Positions 1 through 7,094 of a stretch of 10,195 nucleotides of DNA are shown here, piece by piece. Each line of letters starts with the position of its first letter. The stretch's first letter is position 1. The position numbers were made by a program, and so were the translations under genes. Origin of the DNA: Azospirillum sp. 51_20 (lineage in GTDB: Bacteria; Pseudomonadota; Alphaproteobacteria; RF32; CAG-239); contig MNTV01000007.1 of NCBI GenBank assembly GCA_001917175.1, positions 1-10,195 on the forward strand. Direction: 5' to 3'. The notes below the pieces were generated by a model that was given only the letters and a program-made list of their open reading frames with translations, had not been told where the DNA came from and searched no databases.

Positions 1-85
1 TCAACGTCGTCTTCCCGTGGTCTACGTGACCGATCGTCCCGATGTTGCAGTGCGGCTTGCTTCTTTCAAATTTCTCTTTTGCCAT
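1..85 (-). CDS. tuf: Elongation factor Tu, N-terminal fragment (partial)
   Basis: EF-Tu is the GTPase that delivers aminoacyl-tRNA to the ribosomal A site. Only the first 28 codons are inside the window; the gene runs off the left edge. The visible protein starts MAKEKFERSKPH and reaches the P-loop GHVDHGKTT, which is diagnostic of EF-Tu. The ATG (complement of 83-85) has AGGAAG about 8 nt upstream as ribosome binding site. It is the last visible gene of the str operon and follows fusA after 94 bp. Many Proteobacteria carry two tuf copies; this would be the str-linked one. Confidence 0.97.
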   Translation of the reverse strand, partial: MAKEKFERSKPHCNIGTIGHVDHGKTTL

Positions 86-123
86 CTGTGCTTCTTCCTA
101 AAAAAATTATTTTATTAAAAACT

Positions 124-144
124 TTTCCGGAGCGGCCGCGGAAA
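124..144 (-). other. Hairpin in the fusA-tuf spacer
   Basis: The 94-bp spacer between fusA and tuf contains an inverted repeat with arms TTTCCG and CGGAAA around a 9-nt GC-rich loop. On the minus strand it is followed by AGTTTTTAAT and then a longer AT-rich stretch before the tuf ribosome binding site. It could pause or partly terminate transcription, or help set the ratio of EF-Tu to upstream products. The stem is only six base pairs and the T-run is offset, so a strong terminator is unlikely. The same arm sequence occurs in the leader upstream of rpsL. Confidence 0.3.
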
Positions 145-179
145 CGCCGCAAACCGCCCCGAAAACATTCACTTATGCT

Positions 180-2255
180 TTAAGCGTTCTTCGCTTTTAC
201 CTTTTCGGCAATATCGTTCGGAACTTCCGCATAATGGTCAAAGACCATCGTGAACTGAGCGCGTCCCTGAGAAAGCGAACGCAGCGTATTGACGTAACCG
301 AACATGTTGGCGAGCGGAACCTGAGCGTCAATCACCCGGGCATTCGCACGCTGATCCATGCCGTTTACCAAACCGCGGCGGGAATTCAGGTCGCCGATGA
401 TGTCACCCATGTATTCTTCAGGGGTAACAACTTCCACCTTCATGATCGGTTCCAACAGCTTCGGGCTGGCCTGGCGCATACCTTCGCGGAATGCGGCGCG
501 GGCAGCGATTTCAAAGCACATAACGTTGGAGTCGACTTCGTGGTAGGCACCGTCATACAGGTTGCACTTGACGCCGGTTACCGGATATCCGGCGATAACG
601 CCGGCATCCATGGCACTGCGCAAACCTTTTTCGACGCCGGGGATATATTCCTTCGGAACATTACCGCCGACAACGGTATTTTCAAATTCAAACCCGGTGT
701 AGCCTTCCAAGGGTTCAAATTTGATCTTGACCTTCGCGAACTGACCGGCACCACCCGACTGTTTCTTGTGGGTGTATTCGATATCGCAGGGTTTGGTAAT
801 CGTTTCGCGGTAAGCGACCTGCGGTTCGCCGACATTGCATTCGACCTTGAATTCACGCTTCAGACGGTCGACGATAATGTCGAGGTGCAGTTCGCCCATG
901 CCGCGGATGATGGTCTGTCCGGAATCCGGATCGGAAGAAACCTTAAACGACGGGTCTTCCATTGCCAGACGGGACAGAGCCAAGCCCATTTTTTCAACGT
1001 CGGCCTTGGTTTTCGGTTCAACCGCCAGTTCAATAACCGGATCCGGAAATTCCATGTTTTCCAGAATGATCGGATTAGCCTGGTCGCACAAAGTGTCACC
1101 GGTGGTAGTATCCTTCAGACCGGCCAGAGCGATAATATCGCCGGCATTGGCCTCTTTGAGGTCCTCACGCTTGTTGGAATGCATCAGCAGCATGCGGCCG
1201 ACACGTTCCTTTTTGTCTTTGACCGAGTTGTAGATATAGGTACCGGCCTGCATGGTGCCCGAATAGATGCGGACGAAAGTCAGCGAACCGACGAACGGGT
1301 CGTTCATGATCTTAAAAGCCAGAGCCGACAACGGTTCTTTGTCATCGGGGTGACGAACGATCACTTCATCGCTGCCGGGTTTAACCCCTTCGGTCGCCGG
1401 AATGTCGAGCGGCGACGGCAGATAGTCGATAACCGCGTCCAGAAGCGGCTGAACGCCTTTGTTCTTGAAAGCGGTACCGCAGCAAACCGGAACGAAGCTC
1501 TGCGACAAAGTCCCCTTGCGGATGCACTTTTTCAGGGTTTCTACCGGAATTTCCTTGCCTTCCAGGTAATCTTCCATAGCCTGTTCGTCTTCTTCGACCG
1601 CCATTTCAACCATTTCGGCATGATACTGCTCGGCTTTTTCTTTCAAATCGGCCGGAATATCCTGAATTTCGATCGGAGAATCGGCTGTATCACCGGTATA
1701 GATGATTGCCTTCATCTGCAGCAGATCGACAACGCCGCGGAATTCCGCTTCGGCGCCGATCGGCAGCTGAATGGCCATCGGGCGGGCGCCCAGACGGTCT
1801 TTGATCATATCCAAACAGCGGTAGAAGTTGGCGCCGATACGGTCCATCTTGTTGCAGAAGCAAATTCTCGGAACCTTGTATTTGTCGGCCTGACGCCATA
1901 CGGTTTCGGACTGAGGTTCGACACCGGCAACCGAATCGAAAACGGTGATGGCACCGTCGAGCACGCGGAGAGAGCGTTCGACTTCAACCGTGAAGTCAAC
2001 GTGTCCCGGGGTATCGATAAGATTGATTCTGTGTCCTTTCCAGAAGCAGGTGGTGGCAGCCGAAGTAATGGTAATGCCGCGTTCCTGTTCCTGTTCCATC
2101 CAGTCCATGGTGGCGGCACCTTCGTGTACCTCACCGATCTTGTGGGTTTGACCGGTATAGTAAAGAATGCGTTCGCTGGTGGTGGTTTTACCGGCATCAA
2201 TATGCGCCATGATACCGATGTTTCTGTATAAATCCAAACTGTGTGTACGAGCCAT
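180..2255 (-). CDS. fusA: Elongation factor G
   Basis: EF-G is the GTPase that drives tRNA-mRNA translocation after peptide bond formation and acts with RRF in ribosome recycling. The 691-residue product is full length for the family. The G domain shows the P-loop AHIDAGKTT (residues 17-25), RGITI of switch I (59-63), DTPGH with the conserved His (81-85) and NKMD (135-138). The rest matches the EF-G domain series through domains IV and V. The ATG start has GAGGGA upstream with suitable spacing. It lies 18 bp after rpsG and is co-transcribed with it in the str operon. Nothing unusual was seen in its catalytic motifs. Confidence 0.98.
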   Translation of the reverse strand: MARTHSLDLYRNIGIMAHIDAGKTTTSERILYYTGQTHKIGEVHEGAATMDWMEQEQERGITITSAATTCFWKGHRINLIDTPGHVDFTVEVERSLRVLDGAITVFDSVAGVEPQSETVWRQADKYKVPRICFCNKMDRIGANFYRCLDMIKDRLGARPMAIQLPIGAEAEFRGVVDLLQMKAIIYTGDTADSPIEIQDIPADLKEKAEQYHAEMVEMAVEEDEQAMEDYLEGKEIPVETLKKCIRKGTLSQSFVPVCCGTAFKNKGVQPLLDAVIDYLPSPLDIPATEGVKPGSDEVIVRHPDDKEPLSALAFKIMNDPFVGSLTFVRIYSGTMQAGTYIYNSVKDKKERVGRMLLMHSNKREDLKEANAGDIIALAGLKDTTTGDTLCDQANPIILENMEFPDPVIELAVEPKTKADVEKMGLALSRLAMEDPSFKVSSDPDSGQTIIRGMGELHLDIIVDRLKREFKVECNVGEPQVAYRETITKPCDIEYTHKKQSGGAGQFAKVKIKFEPLEGYTGFEFENTVVGGNVPKEYIPGVEKGLRSAMDAGVIAGYPVTGVKCNLYDGAYHEVDSNVMCFEIAARAAFREGMRQASPKLLEPIMKVEVVTPEEYMGDIIGDLNSRRGLVNGMDQRANARVIDAQVPLANMFGYVNTLRSLSQGRAQFTMVFDHYAEVPNDIAEKVKAKNA

Positions 2256-2273
2256 TGCGCTATTCCCTCAGAC

Positions 2274-2744
2274 TTAGAACTTGTAGTGAGAGAAAGCTTT
2301 GTTGGCTTCGGCCATCTTATGGGTGTCCTCGCGTTTCTTAACGGCGGCACCGCGGTTGGCGGCAGCATCAAGCAGTTCGTTGGCCAGCTTTTCGGTCATG
2401 GTGGTTTCCGAACGTTTCAGAGCGGCGGCAATGATCCAGCGGATCGCCAGCGCCTGACGACGGTCGGCACGAACTTCGCACGGAACCTGATAAGTGGCAC
2501 CGCCGACGCGGCGGGATTTTACTTCCAGAACCGGCTTAACGTTTTCGATCGCTTCGCCGAAAACGGTCAGGGCATCCTGTTTGGTTTTGGCAGCCAGAAT
2601 GTCGAATGCCGAATATACGATTTTTTCGGCAACGGCTTTCTTACCGTCTTCCATAACGTTGTTAATAAACTTTGCAACTACCTTATCATGGTATTTTGCA
2701 TCGGGCAGCACAATTCTTTTTTCTGCACTGTGACGACGTGACAT
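2274..2744 (-). CDS. rpsG: 30S ribosomal protein S7
   Basis: S7 binds the 3' major domain of 16S rRNA, nucleates assembly of the 30S head and lines the E site. The product is 156 residues, the usual length, beginning MSRRHSAEKRIVLPDAKYHD and including the conserved FINNVMEDGKKAVAEKIVY region. The purine-rich GGGAGGGG ribosome binding site directly follows the rpsL TAG stop, so the two genes are probably translationally coupled across a 13-bp gap. In E. coli S7 is the autoregulator of the str operon through the rpsL-rpsG junction. The junction here is far shorter than in E. coli, so that mechanism may not be conserved in the same form. Confidence 0.98.
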   Translation of the reverse strand: MSRRHSAEKRIVLPDAKYHDKVVAKFINNVMEDGKKAVAEKIVYSAFDILAAKTKQDALTVFGEAIENVKPVLEVKSRRVGGATYQVPCEVRADRRQALAIRWIIAAALKRSETTMTEKLANELLDAAANRGAAVKKREDTHKMAEANKAFSHYKF

Positions 2745-2757
2745 AACTTACCCCTCC

Positions 2758-3129
2758 CTATTTCGGTTTCTTGGCGCCGTACAGAGAACGACGCTGACGA
2801 CGTTTGGCAATACCCTGGGTATCCAAAGTACCGCGGATGATATGGTAACGAACACCAGGCAAGTCTTTTACACGGCCTCCTTTAATCAGCACCACTGAGT
2901 GTTCCTGAAGATTATGACCTTCACCAGGGATATAGCTGATTACTTCAAAGCCGTTTGTCAGCCGAACGCGAGCCACTTTACGCAAAGCGGAGTTCGGCTT
3001 TCTCGGGGTCGTCGTGTAAACCCTTGTGCAAACACCGCGTTTCTGTGGGCAAGCCTTCAAGGCCGGGACCTTGTTTCTTTTCACTTTAGGTGTTCGTGAT
3101 TTACGAATTAACTGACTAATTGTAGGCAT
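2758..3129 (-). CDS. rpsL: 30S ribosomal protein S12, with Arg at position 43
   Basis: S12 sits at the decoding centre and influences translational accuracy and streptomycin binding. The product is 123 residues starting MPTISQLIRK. I chose the ATG at 3129 because it gives the standard N-terminus and has AAGGAA upstream; a GTG one codon earlier (3132) is possible but unlikely. Conserved blocks include CPQKRGVCTRVYTTTP, PNSALRKVARVRLTNG and GGRVKDLPGVRYH, with Lys88 and the Asp89 modified by RimO both present. Position 43, counting Met as 1 and aligning without gaps to E. coli, is Arg (codon AGA) instead of the usual Lys. Lys-to-Arg here is the classical streptomycin-resistance substitution. 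It is the first gene of the str operon. Confidence 0.98.
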   Translation of the reverse strand: MPTISQLIRKSRTPKVKRNKVPALKACPQKRGVCTRVYTTTPRKPNSALRKVARVRLTNGFEVISYIPGEGHNLQEHSVVLIKGGRVKDLPGVRYHIIRGTLDTQGIAKRRQRRSLYGAKKPK

Positions 3130-3165
3130 CACAAATTTCCTTATGTTAAATTAAATACAATACAT

Positions 3166-3195
3166 AAAAAGCCGCCCTGCGGCAGACGAATCTGC
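3166..3195 (-). promoter_or_regulatory. Tandem overlapping hairpins in the rpsL leader (possible attenuator)
   Basis: Read on the minus strand, the leader forms GCAGA-TTCG-TCTGC (3195 to 3182), then GCCGC-AGG-GCGGC (3183 to 3171) followed by TTTTT (3170 to 3166). The first hairpin carries a UUCG loop. The second, with its T-run, resembles an intrinsic terminator and lies about 35 nt before the rpsL start codon. The two stems share bases 3182-3183, so both cannot form fully at once. This is the geometry of an attenuator. The terminator stem is only 5 bp, so activity is uncertain. Confidence 0.4.
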
Positions 3196-3227
3196 ACGCA
3201 CGACGCGAAAACTCTTATTTTTCGGCA

Positions 3228-3247
3228 TTTCCGGCGCCTTTCGGAAA
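3228..3247 (-). other. Upstream hairpin in the rpsL leader
   Basis: An inverted repeat with arms TTTCCG and CGGAAA encloses an 8-nt loop just downstream of the predicted transcription start. It would be the first structure in the str operon mRNA. The arms are identical to those of the hairpin in the fusA-tuf spacer. Six base pairs alone could be chance. Confidence 0.3.
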
Positions 3248-3261
3248 CCGGATTTGAGCGC

Positions 3262-3290
3262 ATACTAATGTTTATTTGTTTGAGAGTCAA
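3262..3290 (-). promoter_or_regulatory. Sigma-70 promoter of the str operon
   Basis: On the minus strand the -35 box is TTGACT (complement of 3285-3290), followed by a 17-bp spacer and the -10 box TAGTAT (complement of 3262-3267). An A-tract lies just upstream of the -35 and could act as an UP element. Transcription would start near 3255 and give a leader of about 125 nt before rpsL. This is the best promoter match in the window and shows that rpsL has its own promoter here, not only read-through from rpoBC. Confidence 0.75.
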
Positions 3291-3580
3291 CCGTTTTTTT
3301 ACGTGCGGAACGCTTTTGCCGGCAGCGGCGGCAAAAAGTTTCCGACCGGCTTTTTCACCCGCGCCGTTTGAACCGGAAACATCCGCCGCACCGGCTGTTT
3401 TTTTACCTAAATTCCGCAAGACACGCAACAGCCGCCGGACGTTTTTCAAACAACCGCCCAAGATGCGGAACAATCTTCGCAAACAAAAATTCCGGCACGC
3501 CACCTCTCCCGCTGCTTGCAAAATACATTTGTGCATGTTTGGAAAAATGCTTGCTTTCCGAATCAAATAATAATATCCTC
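3291..3580. other. Intergenic region between divergent str and kdsD operons
   Basis: This stretch of about 290 bp has no convincing gene. Open frames cross it on both strands, and the kdsD frame is open back to 3368, but none has a family signature or good ribosome binding site. It contains a hairpin near 3314-3336 with arms TTTTGCCG and CGGCAAAA around GCAGCGG; no T-run follows it on either strand, so it is not a normal terminator. Several T-tracts of 5 to 7 bases are present. It presumably holds upstream control sites for both divergent operons. Confidence 0.5.
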
Positions 3581-3589
3581 TGCTATATT
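3581..3589 (+). promoter_or_regulatory. Possible extended -10 promoter for kdsD
   Basis: TGCTATATT fits an extended -10 element (TGn followed by a TATAAT-like hexamer), lying 30 nt before the kdsD ATG. There is no good -35 at the right spacing, which extended -10 promoters can tolerate. Transcription would begin near 3596, leaving a short leader with AAGGA at 3605-3609. Confidence 0.35.
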
Positions 3590-3619
3590 TTAATGCTGTT
3601 TTTTAAGGACTACGCAATA

Positions 3620-4645
3620 ATGTCAAACACCGATATCGAATCTGCGCGCCGAACCATTGACAAGGAAATCGACGCCCTTCGCATCATGGAAAGCGAACTT
3701 GACGAAAACCTGACCAAGGCGCTCGACATGATGCAGTCCGTCAAAGGACGCGTCATCGTCACCGGAATGGGAAAATCCGGACACATCGGCCAGAAAATCG
3801 CGGCAACGCTGGCTTCGACCGGCACGCCTTCGTTTTTCGTCCATCCGGCGGAAGCCAGCCACGGCGACCTGGGCATGCTGACCAACGAAGACGTGGTGCT
3901 GGCCATTTCCAACGGCGGAGAATCCAAAGAACTGTCCGACATTCTGATCTACTGCAAAAGATACGGCATCCCGCTCATCTCAATGACCAAAAACCCGGAC
4001 AGCACGCTCGGCAAAGCGGGAGACATCGTGCTTCGGCTGCCGGACGCCGGGGAAGCCTGCCCGCTCGGACTGGCGCCGACGTCTTCCACCACCGCCACCC
4101 TGGTGCTGGGCGACATTCTGGCAATTGCGCTGATGGAACGCAAAGGCTTTTCCAAAAGCAATTACAAGCAGCGTCATCCGGGCGGAAAGCTCGGCGCCAT
4201 TCTGCAAAAGGTTTCCGACCTGATGCACACCGGCGACGAGATGCCGATTTTAGACGAACATGCAGCTCTGCGTCAGATTATCCTGACCATGTCGTCGAAA
4301 ATGCTCGGCTGCGTCGGCATCATCAACGAAAACGGCGATTTGAGCGGCATGATTACCGACGGCGACCTGCGCCGGGCAATGGCCAGCTCGCTGGACAATG
4401 ACCTGTTCGGAAAAACCGCCGAAGATATCATGACCAGGAATCCGAAAACGACTTCTCCCGACACTTTGGTTGCCGAAGCGTTAAACGTCATGAACACGAC
4501 CGGCAAGGGAATAACCCAGCTGTTCGTCGTTGACGGCAAAAAGCCGATCGGCGTCATCCACATGCACGACTGCCTGCGCGCGGGCTTTACGGTGGAAGAA
4601 AAGAAAACTCCGGCTAACGATTCAGAACATAACAAGGTAGCATAA
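3620..4645 (+). CDS. kdsD: D-arabinose 5-phosphate isomerase (KdsD/KpsF family)
   Basis: This cytoplasmic enzyme converts D-ribulose 5-phosphate to D-arabinose 5-phosphate, the first committed step to Kdo of the LPS inner core. The 341-residue product has an N-terminal SIS domain (about 35-185) with GMGKSGHIGQKIAATLASTG and HPAEASHGDLGM, then two CBS domains (about 200-325). Residues matching the catalytic set proposed for E. coli KdsD are Lys52, Glu104, Glu145 and His186. The start at 3620 is chosen for AAGGA ten nt upstream and family length; the frame is open further upstream (ATG at 3593 is an alternative). One oddity: ISNGGES at 96-102, where ISNSGES is usual. It heads the lpt operon, and kdsC is not adjacent. 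Confidence 0.93.
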   Translation: MSNTDIESARRTIDKEIDALRIMESELDENLTKALDMMQSVKGRVIVTGMGKSGHIGQKIAATLASTGTPSFFVHPAEASHGDLGMLTNEDVVLAISNGGESKELSDILIYCKRYGIPLISMTKNPDSTLGKAGDIVLRLPDAGEACPLGLAPTSSTTATLVLGDILAIALMERKGFSKSNYKQRHPGGKLGAILQKVSDLMHTGDEMPILDEHAALRQIILTMSSKMLGCVGIINENGDLSGMITDGDLRRAMASSLDNDLFGKTAEDIMTRNPKTTSPDTLVAEALNVMNTTGKGITQLFVVDGKKPIGVIHMHDCLRAGFTVEEKKTPANDSEHNKVA

Positions 4646-5326
4646 TTGTTTGATTTTAAAAAATTAGACGTTTTCTTTGCCGAAGACAGCCTGAAAAAGA
4701 AAGGCCGGGAAAACGACAGGAACATTGTCCGCCGTACCCGTGCCGTACGGCTGGTCAAGCTGCTGCTGCCGGCAGTTGCCGCGGCTCTGGCCGGACTGCT
4801 GATCGTTTTGCCGGGATTGCAGGACCGCGGCGGCGACCTTCAGCTGAACATTGCCAAACCCAAAGACGGCGAACTGGAAAAACTGCACATGGAAAACACA
4901 GTTTTTTACGTTACCGACGACGCCAACCGGGTTAACAACTTTACCGCCGACACCATCGACGAAACCGAACCGGGTTCAAAGCTGATCAAACTGATCCGGC
5001 CGGAAGGGCTGCTGCCTTCTTCCGACGACCGGTGGATCAGCGTCAAATCGCCGGTCGGCTTTTATGATCAAAACAAAAAACTGCTGTGGCTCGACGACAA
5101 CGTCAGGATGGTTTACAGCGACGGCATGACGGCAACCACCGAGACCGTCTTTTACGACAGCGCCGCAGCCAAAGCCTACAGCGTCACCCCCGTTTTTTCC
5201 GAAGGATATTTCGGCACCCTGCGGTCGGAAGGCTTTGAATATTACAAAGACAGAAAGGTAATCATATTTACCGGCAAGTCAAAAATCGTCATTCGTCAGG
5301 AAGAGTTTGAGGAAGAGGAAAAATGA
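4646..5326 (+). CDS. lptC: LPS export protein LptC
   Basis: LptC is a bitopic inner-membrane protein that receives LPS from the LptB2FG transporter and passes it to periplasmic LptA. The 226-residue product has a basic cytoplasmic N-terminus, one membrane segment at about residues 36-58 (LVKLLLPAVAAALAGLLIVL) and a periplasmic beta-rich OstA/LptC-type domain. The start is TTG at 4646, directly after the kdsD TAA, with AAGGT at 4634-4638 inside the end of kdsD. No in-frame ATG precedes the membrane segment, which supports TTG. It ends in an acidic tail and overlaps lptA by four bases (ATGA). Identification rests on topology and operon position more than on strong sequence motifs. Confidence 0.88.
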   Translation: MFDFKKLDVFFAEDSLKKKGRENDRNIVRRTRAVRLVKLLLPAVAAALAGLLIVLPGLQDRGGDLQLNIAKPKDGELEKLHMENTVFYVTDDANRVNNFTADTIDETEPGSKLIKLIRPEGLLPSSDDRWISVKSPVGFYDQNKKLLWLDDNVRMVYSDGMTATTETVFYDSAAAKAYSVTPVFSEGYFGTLRSEGFEYYKDRKVIIFTGKSKIVIRQEEFEEEEK

Positions 5327-6084
5327 GAAAATTCTGGCTGATTGCATTGCTGAGCGTTCTCCGCATTTTTCCCGCCGCCGCGTATGACATCACCATTACG
5401 GCGGAAAAAAGGGTGGAAGTTTATCAGGACGAAAAAAAGGCTGTGGCCGTCGGCAACGCGGTCGCGGTTAAACCCGGAATGACGGTCAAAGGCGAAAGGC
5501 TGACCGCATATTTTACCCAAACCGGCGGCGAAAACGGGGAGAAAAAGACTTCCGTCACCGATATGACGGCAGAACAAAACGTCAGCCTGCACATGGAAAA
5601 GGCCGACGCTTTCGGCGAACGGATGGAGTATCACGTAAAAGACGACTATATGGTGATTAAAGGCAAACCGGCCCTGATTAAAAACGACAAGGCAAAGATC
5701 ACCGCCGACGGGAACATCACCTATTATCCGGGCAGGAACAAAGCCGTTGCCCGGGACAACGTCATTGCCGACAACGGCAAAAACAAAATCTATTCCGAAG
5801 TGATGGAAACATATTTCAAAAAGGACGCGGAAGGCAACCCGGCATTGCAGCGGGTGGAAATTCCGCAAAACCCGAAAATCGTCACCCAAGACGGCACGGT
5901 AACGGCCAAAACCGGCATATATTATCCCGACAAAGGCAAAGTTTATCTTTATGAAAACGTCGTCATCAACCAAAACGGCAACATCTTAAAAGGTGACAAA
6001 GCCGAAACCGACCTCAACACCGGCATCAGCAAAGTATTGTCCGGACAGTCGAGAGTTTCCGGCATATGGTATGAAGAAGAATAA
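5323..6084 (+). CDS. lptA: LPS transport periplasmic protein LptA (OstA-like)
   Basis: LptA proteins form the periplasmic bridge that carries LPS from LptC to LptD. The product has a Sec signal peptide ending PAAA, with likely cleavage after Ala20, followed by beta-jellyroll OstA-type repeats such as VYQDEKKAVAVGNAVAVK and ITYYPGRNKAVARDNVIA. At 253 residues it is longer than E. coli LptA (185), leaving room for an extra repeat region. An Arg at position 14 within the hydrophobic signal core is slightly unusual. The ATG overlaps the lptC stop codon, and purine-rich GAGGAAGAGGAAAA sits just upstream inside lptC, indicating coupled translation. Confidence 0.9.
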   Translation: MRKFWLIALLSVLRIFPAAAYDITITAEKRVEVYQDEKKAVAVGNAVAVKPGMTVKGERLTAYFTQTGGENGEKKTSVTDMTAEQNVSLHMEKADAFGERMEYHVKDDYMVIKGKPALIKNDKAKITADGNITYYPGRNKAVARDNVIADNGKNKIYSEVMETYFKKDAEGNPALQRVEIPQNPKIVTQDGTVTAKTGIYYPDKGKVYLYENVVINQNGNILKGDKAETDLNTGISKVLSGQSRVSGIWYEEE

Positions 6085-6106
6085 AAAATTAAGGAAGCAG
6101 GAAAAC

Positions 6107-6847
6107 ATGTTTGACAAAAACGGCAGTTCTACTCTGGAAATCTTCAATATCGGCAAAAAATACAAAAACCGGCCGGTGCTGCGCAACGTTTCCCTAAACG
6201 TGCGCCGCGGCGAAGCGGTCGGTCTGCTGGGACCGAACGGCGCCGGCAAAACCACCTGCTTTTACTGCGTTACCGGGTTGATCACGCCCGATTACGGCGA
6301 CGTTCACATCGACGGGCAGGACATCACCAACATGCCGATGTACCGCCGCGCGCGGATGGGAATCGGCTACCTGCCGCAAGAGGCCTCCATTTTCCGTTCG
6401 CTGAGCGTTGAAGACAACATCAAGGCCATTCTTGAAATCGTGGTCGAAGACGAAGACAAGCGGGAAAACATGCTGGAAGAGCTGCTGTCGGAATTTTCCA
6501 TCGCCCATCTGCGCAAGTCTCCGGCGATGGCGCTTTCCGGCGGCGAAAGAAGACGTTTGGAAATTGCCCGCGCATTGGCCAGCCAGCCGAATTTCATTCT
6601 GCTTGACGAACCGTTGGCCGGTATTGACCCGATTGCCGTCGGCGAAATCAGATCGCTCGTTTCGCAGTTGAAACACCGCGGACTCGGCGTTTTGATCACC
6701 GACCACAACGTGCGCGAAACTCTTGACATTACCGACCGCGCCTATATTCTTCACGGCGGCACGGTGCTGATGGAAGGCACACCGGAAGAAATCGTCAACA
6801 ACGAAGAAGTGCGGAAAGTCTATCTCGGCGACAACTTCTCGATGTAA
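6107..6847 (+). CDS. lptB: LPS export ABC transporter ATP-binding protein LptB
   Basis: LptB is the cytoplasmic ATPase of LptB2FG, which extracts LPS from the inner membrane. The 246-residue product has Walker A GPNGAGKT (42-49), Q-loop YLPQEASIF (88-96), signature LSGGERRR (143-150), Walker B FILLDEP (163-169) and the H-loop His200 in ITDHNVRET. The LPQEASIF and PLAGIDPIAV segments are typical of LptB. The start at 6107 has AAGGAAG and AGGAAA upstream; an in-frame ATG at 6071 overlapping lptA is less likely. It begins 22 bp after lptA. After its TAA stop the same frame stays open for 61 further codons to 7033, which is unusual. LptF and LptG are not in this window. Confidence 0.97.
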   Translation: MFDKNGSSTLEIFNIGKKYKNRPVLRNVSLNVRRGEAVGLLGPNGAGKTTCFYCVTGLITPDYGDVHIDGQDITNMPMYRRARMGIGYLPQEASIFRSLSVEDNIKAILEIVVEDEDKRENMLEELLSEFSIAHLRKSPAMALSGGERRRLEIARALASQPNFILLDEPLAGIDPIAVGEIRSLVSQLKHRGLGVLITDHNVRETLDITDRAYILHGGTVLMEGTPEEIVNNEEVRKVYLGDNFSM

Positions 6848-6863
6848 CCTCCCGAGGCGCGCA

Positions 6864-6971
6864 GGAAAAAGGTGCGGACGGGAAAAAGTACACATACGGG
6901 AAAAGTGCACATGCGCGGAAAGACGGTCATGCGCAAAAAAAGGGAAAACGACGGACGGTTTTTTAAGGAAA
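6864..6971 (+). repeat. Purine-rich GGGAAAA array after lptB
   Basis: GGAAA/GGGAAAA cores recur at 6864, 6880, 6898, 6917, 6942 and 6967, at intervals of roughly 16-25 bp. Two adjacent units are near-identical: ACGGGAAAAAGTACACAT and ACGGGAAAAGTGCACAT. T-tracts of the form GTTTTTT(T)AA follow at 6958, 7011 and 7035. The array lies in the 294-bp gap between lptB and hpf, where rpoN is found in many relatives. Possible start codons at 6911 and 6929 would give a 40- or 34-residue basic peptide ending at 7033, but no family is recognised. No intrinsic terminator for the lpt operon was evident. Confidence 0.45.
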
Positions 6972-7066
6972 CGAAAGGCAGCAAAGAATGGACATTGTTG
7001 CGGGAACGGCGTTTTTTTAATCCAGCGTCTTAACGTTTTTTTAAGTTAATTATTCCAAAACTGTAG

Positions 7067-7094
7067 TTGAAATCTTCGTTTTATATGATAGAAT
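7067..7094 (+). promoter_or_regulatory. Likely promoter of hpf-ptsN
   Basis: TTGAAA at 7067-7072 and TAGAAT at 7089-7094 are separated by 16 bp, a plausible sigma-70-type promoter in an AT-rich stretch. It would start transcription near 7101, about 40 nt before the hpf ATG. An overlapping TATGAT at 7084-7089 is a competing -10 with a spacer too short for this -35. The promoter would uncouple hpf-ptsN from the lpt operon. Confidence 0.45.

Noticed and set aside
234..2231. A 665-codon open frame on the plus strand opposite fusA
   Set aside because: It is antisense to an intact EF-G gene; the codon bias of fusA leaves this frame free of stops. No family signature and no ribosome binding site.
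3141..3566. A 141-codon minus-strand frame over the str promoter and leader
   Set aside because: It overlaps the promoter and hairpins of the str operon, ends just before rpsL, and shows no recognisable domain.
3368..3619. Upstream extension of kdsD by 84 codons
   Set aside because: The extension lacks a ribosome binding site, is not family-like, and the ATG at 3620 gives the usual KdsD N-terminus with AAGGA upstream.
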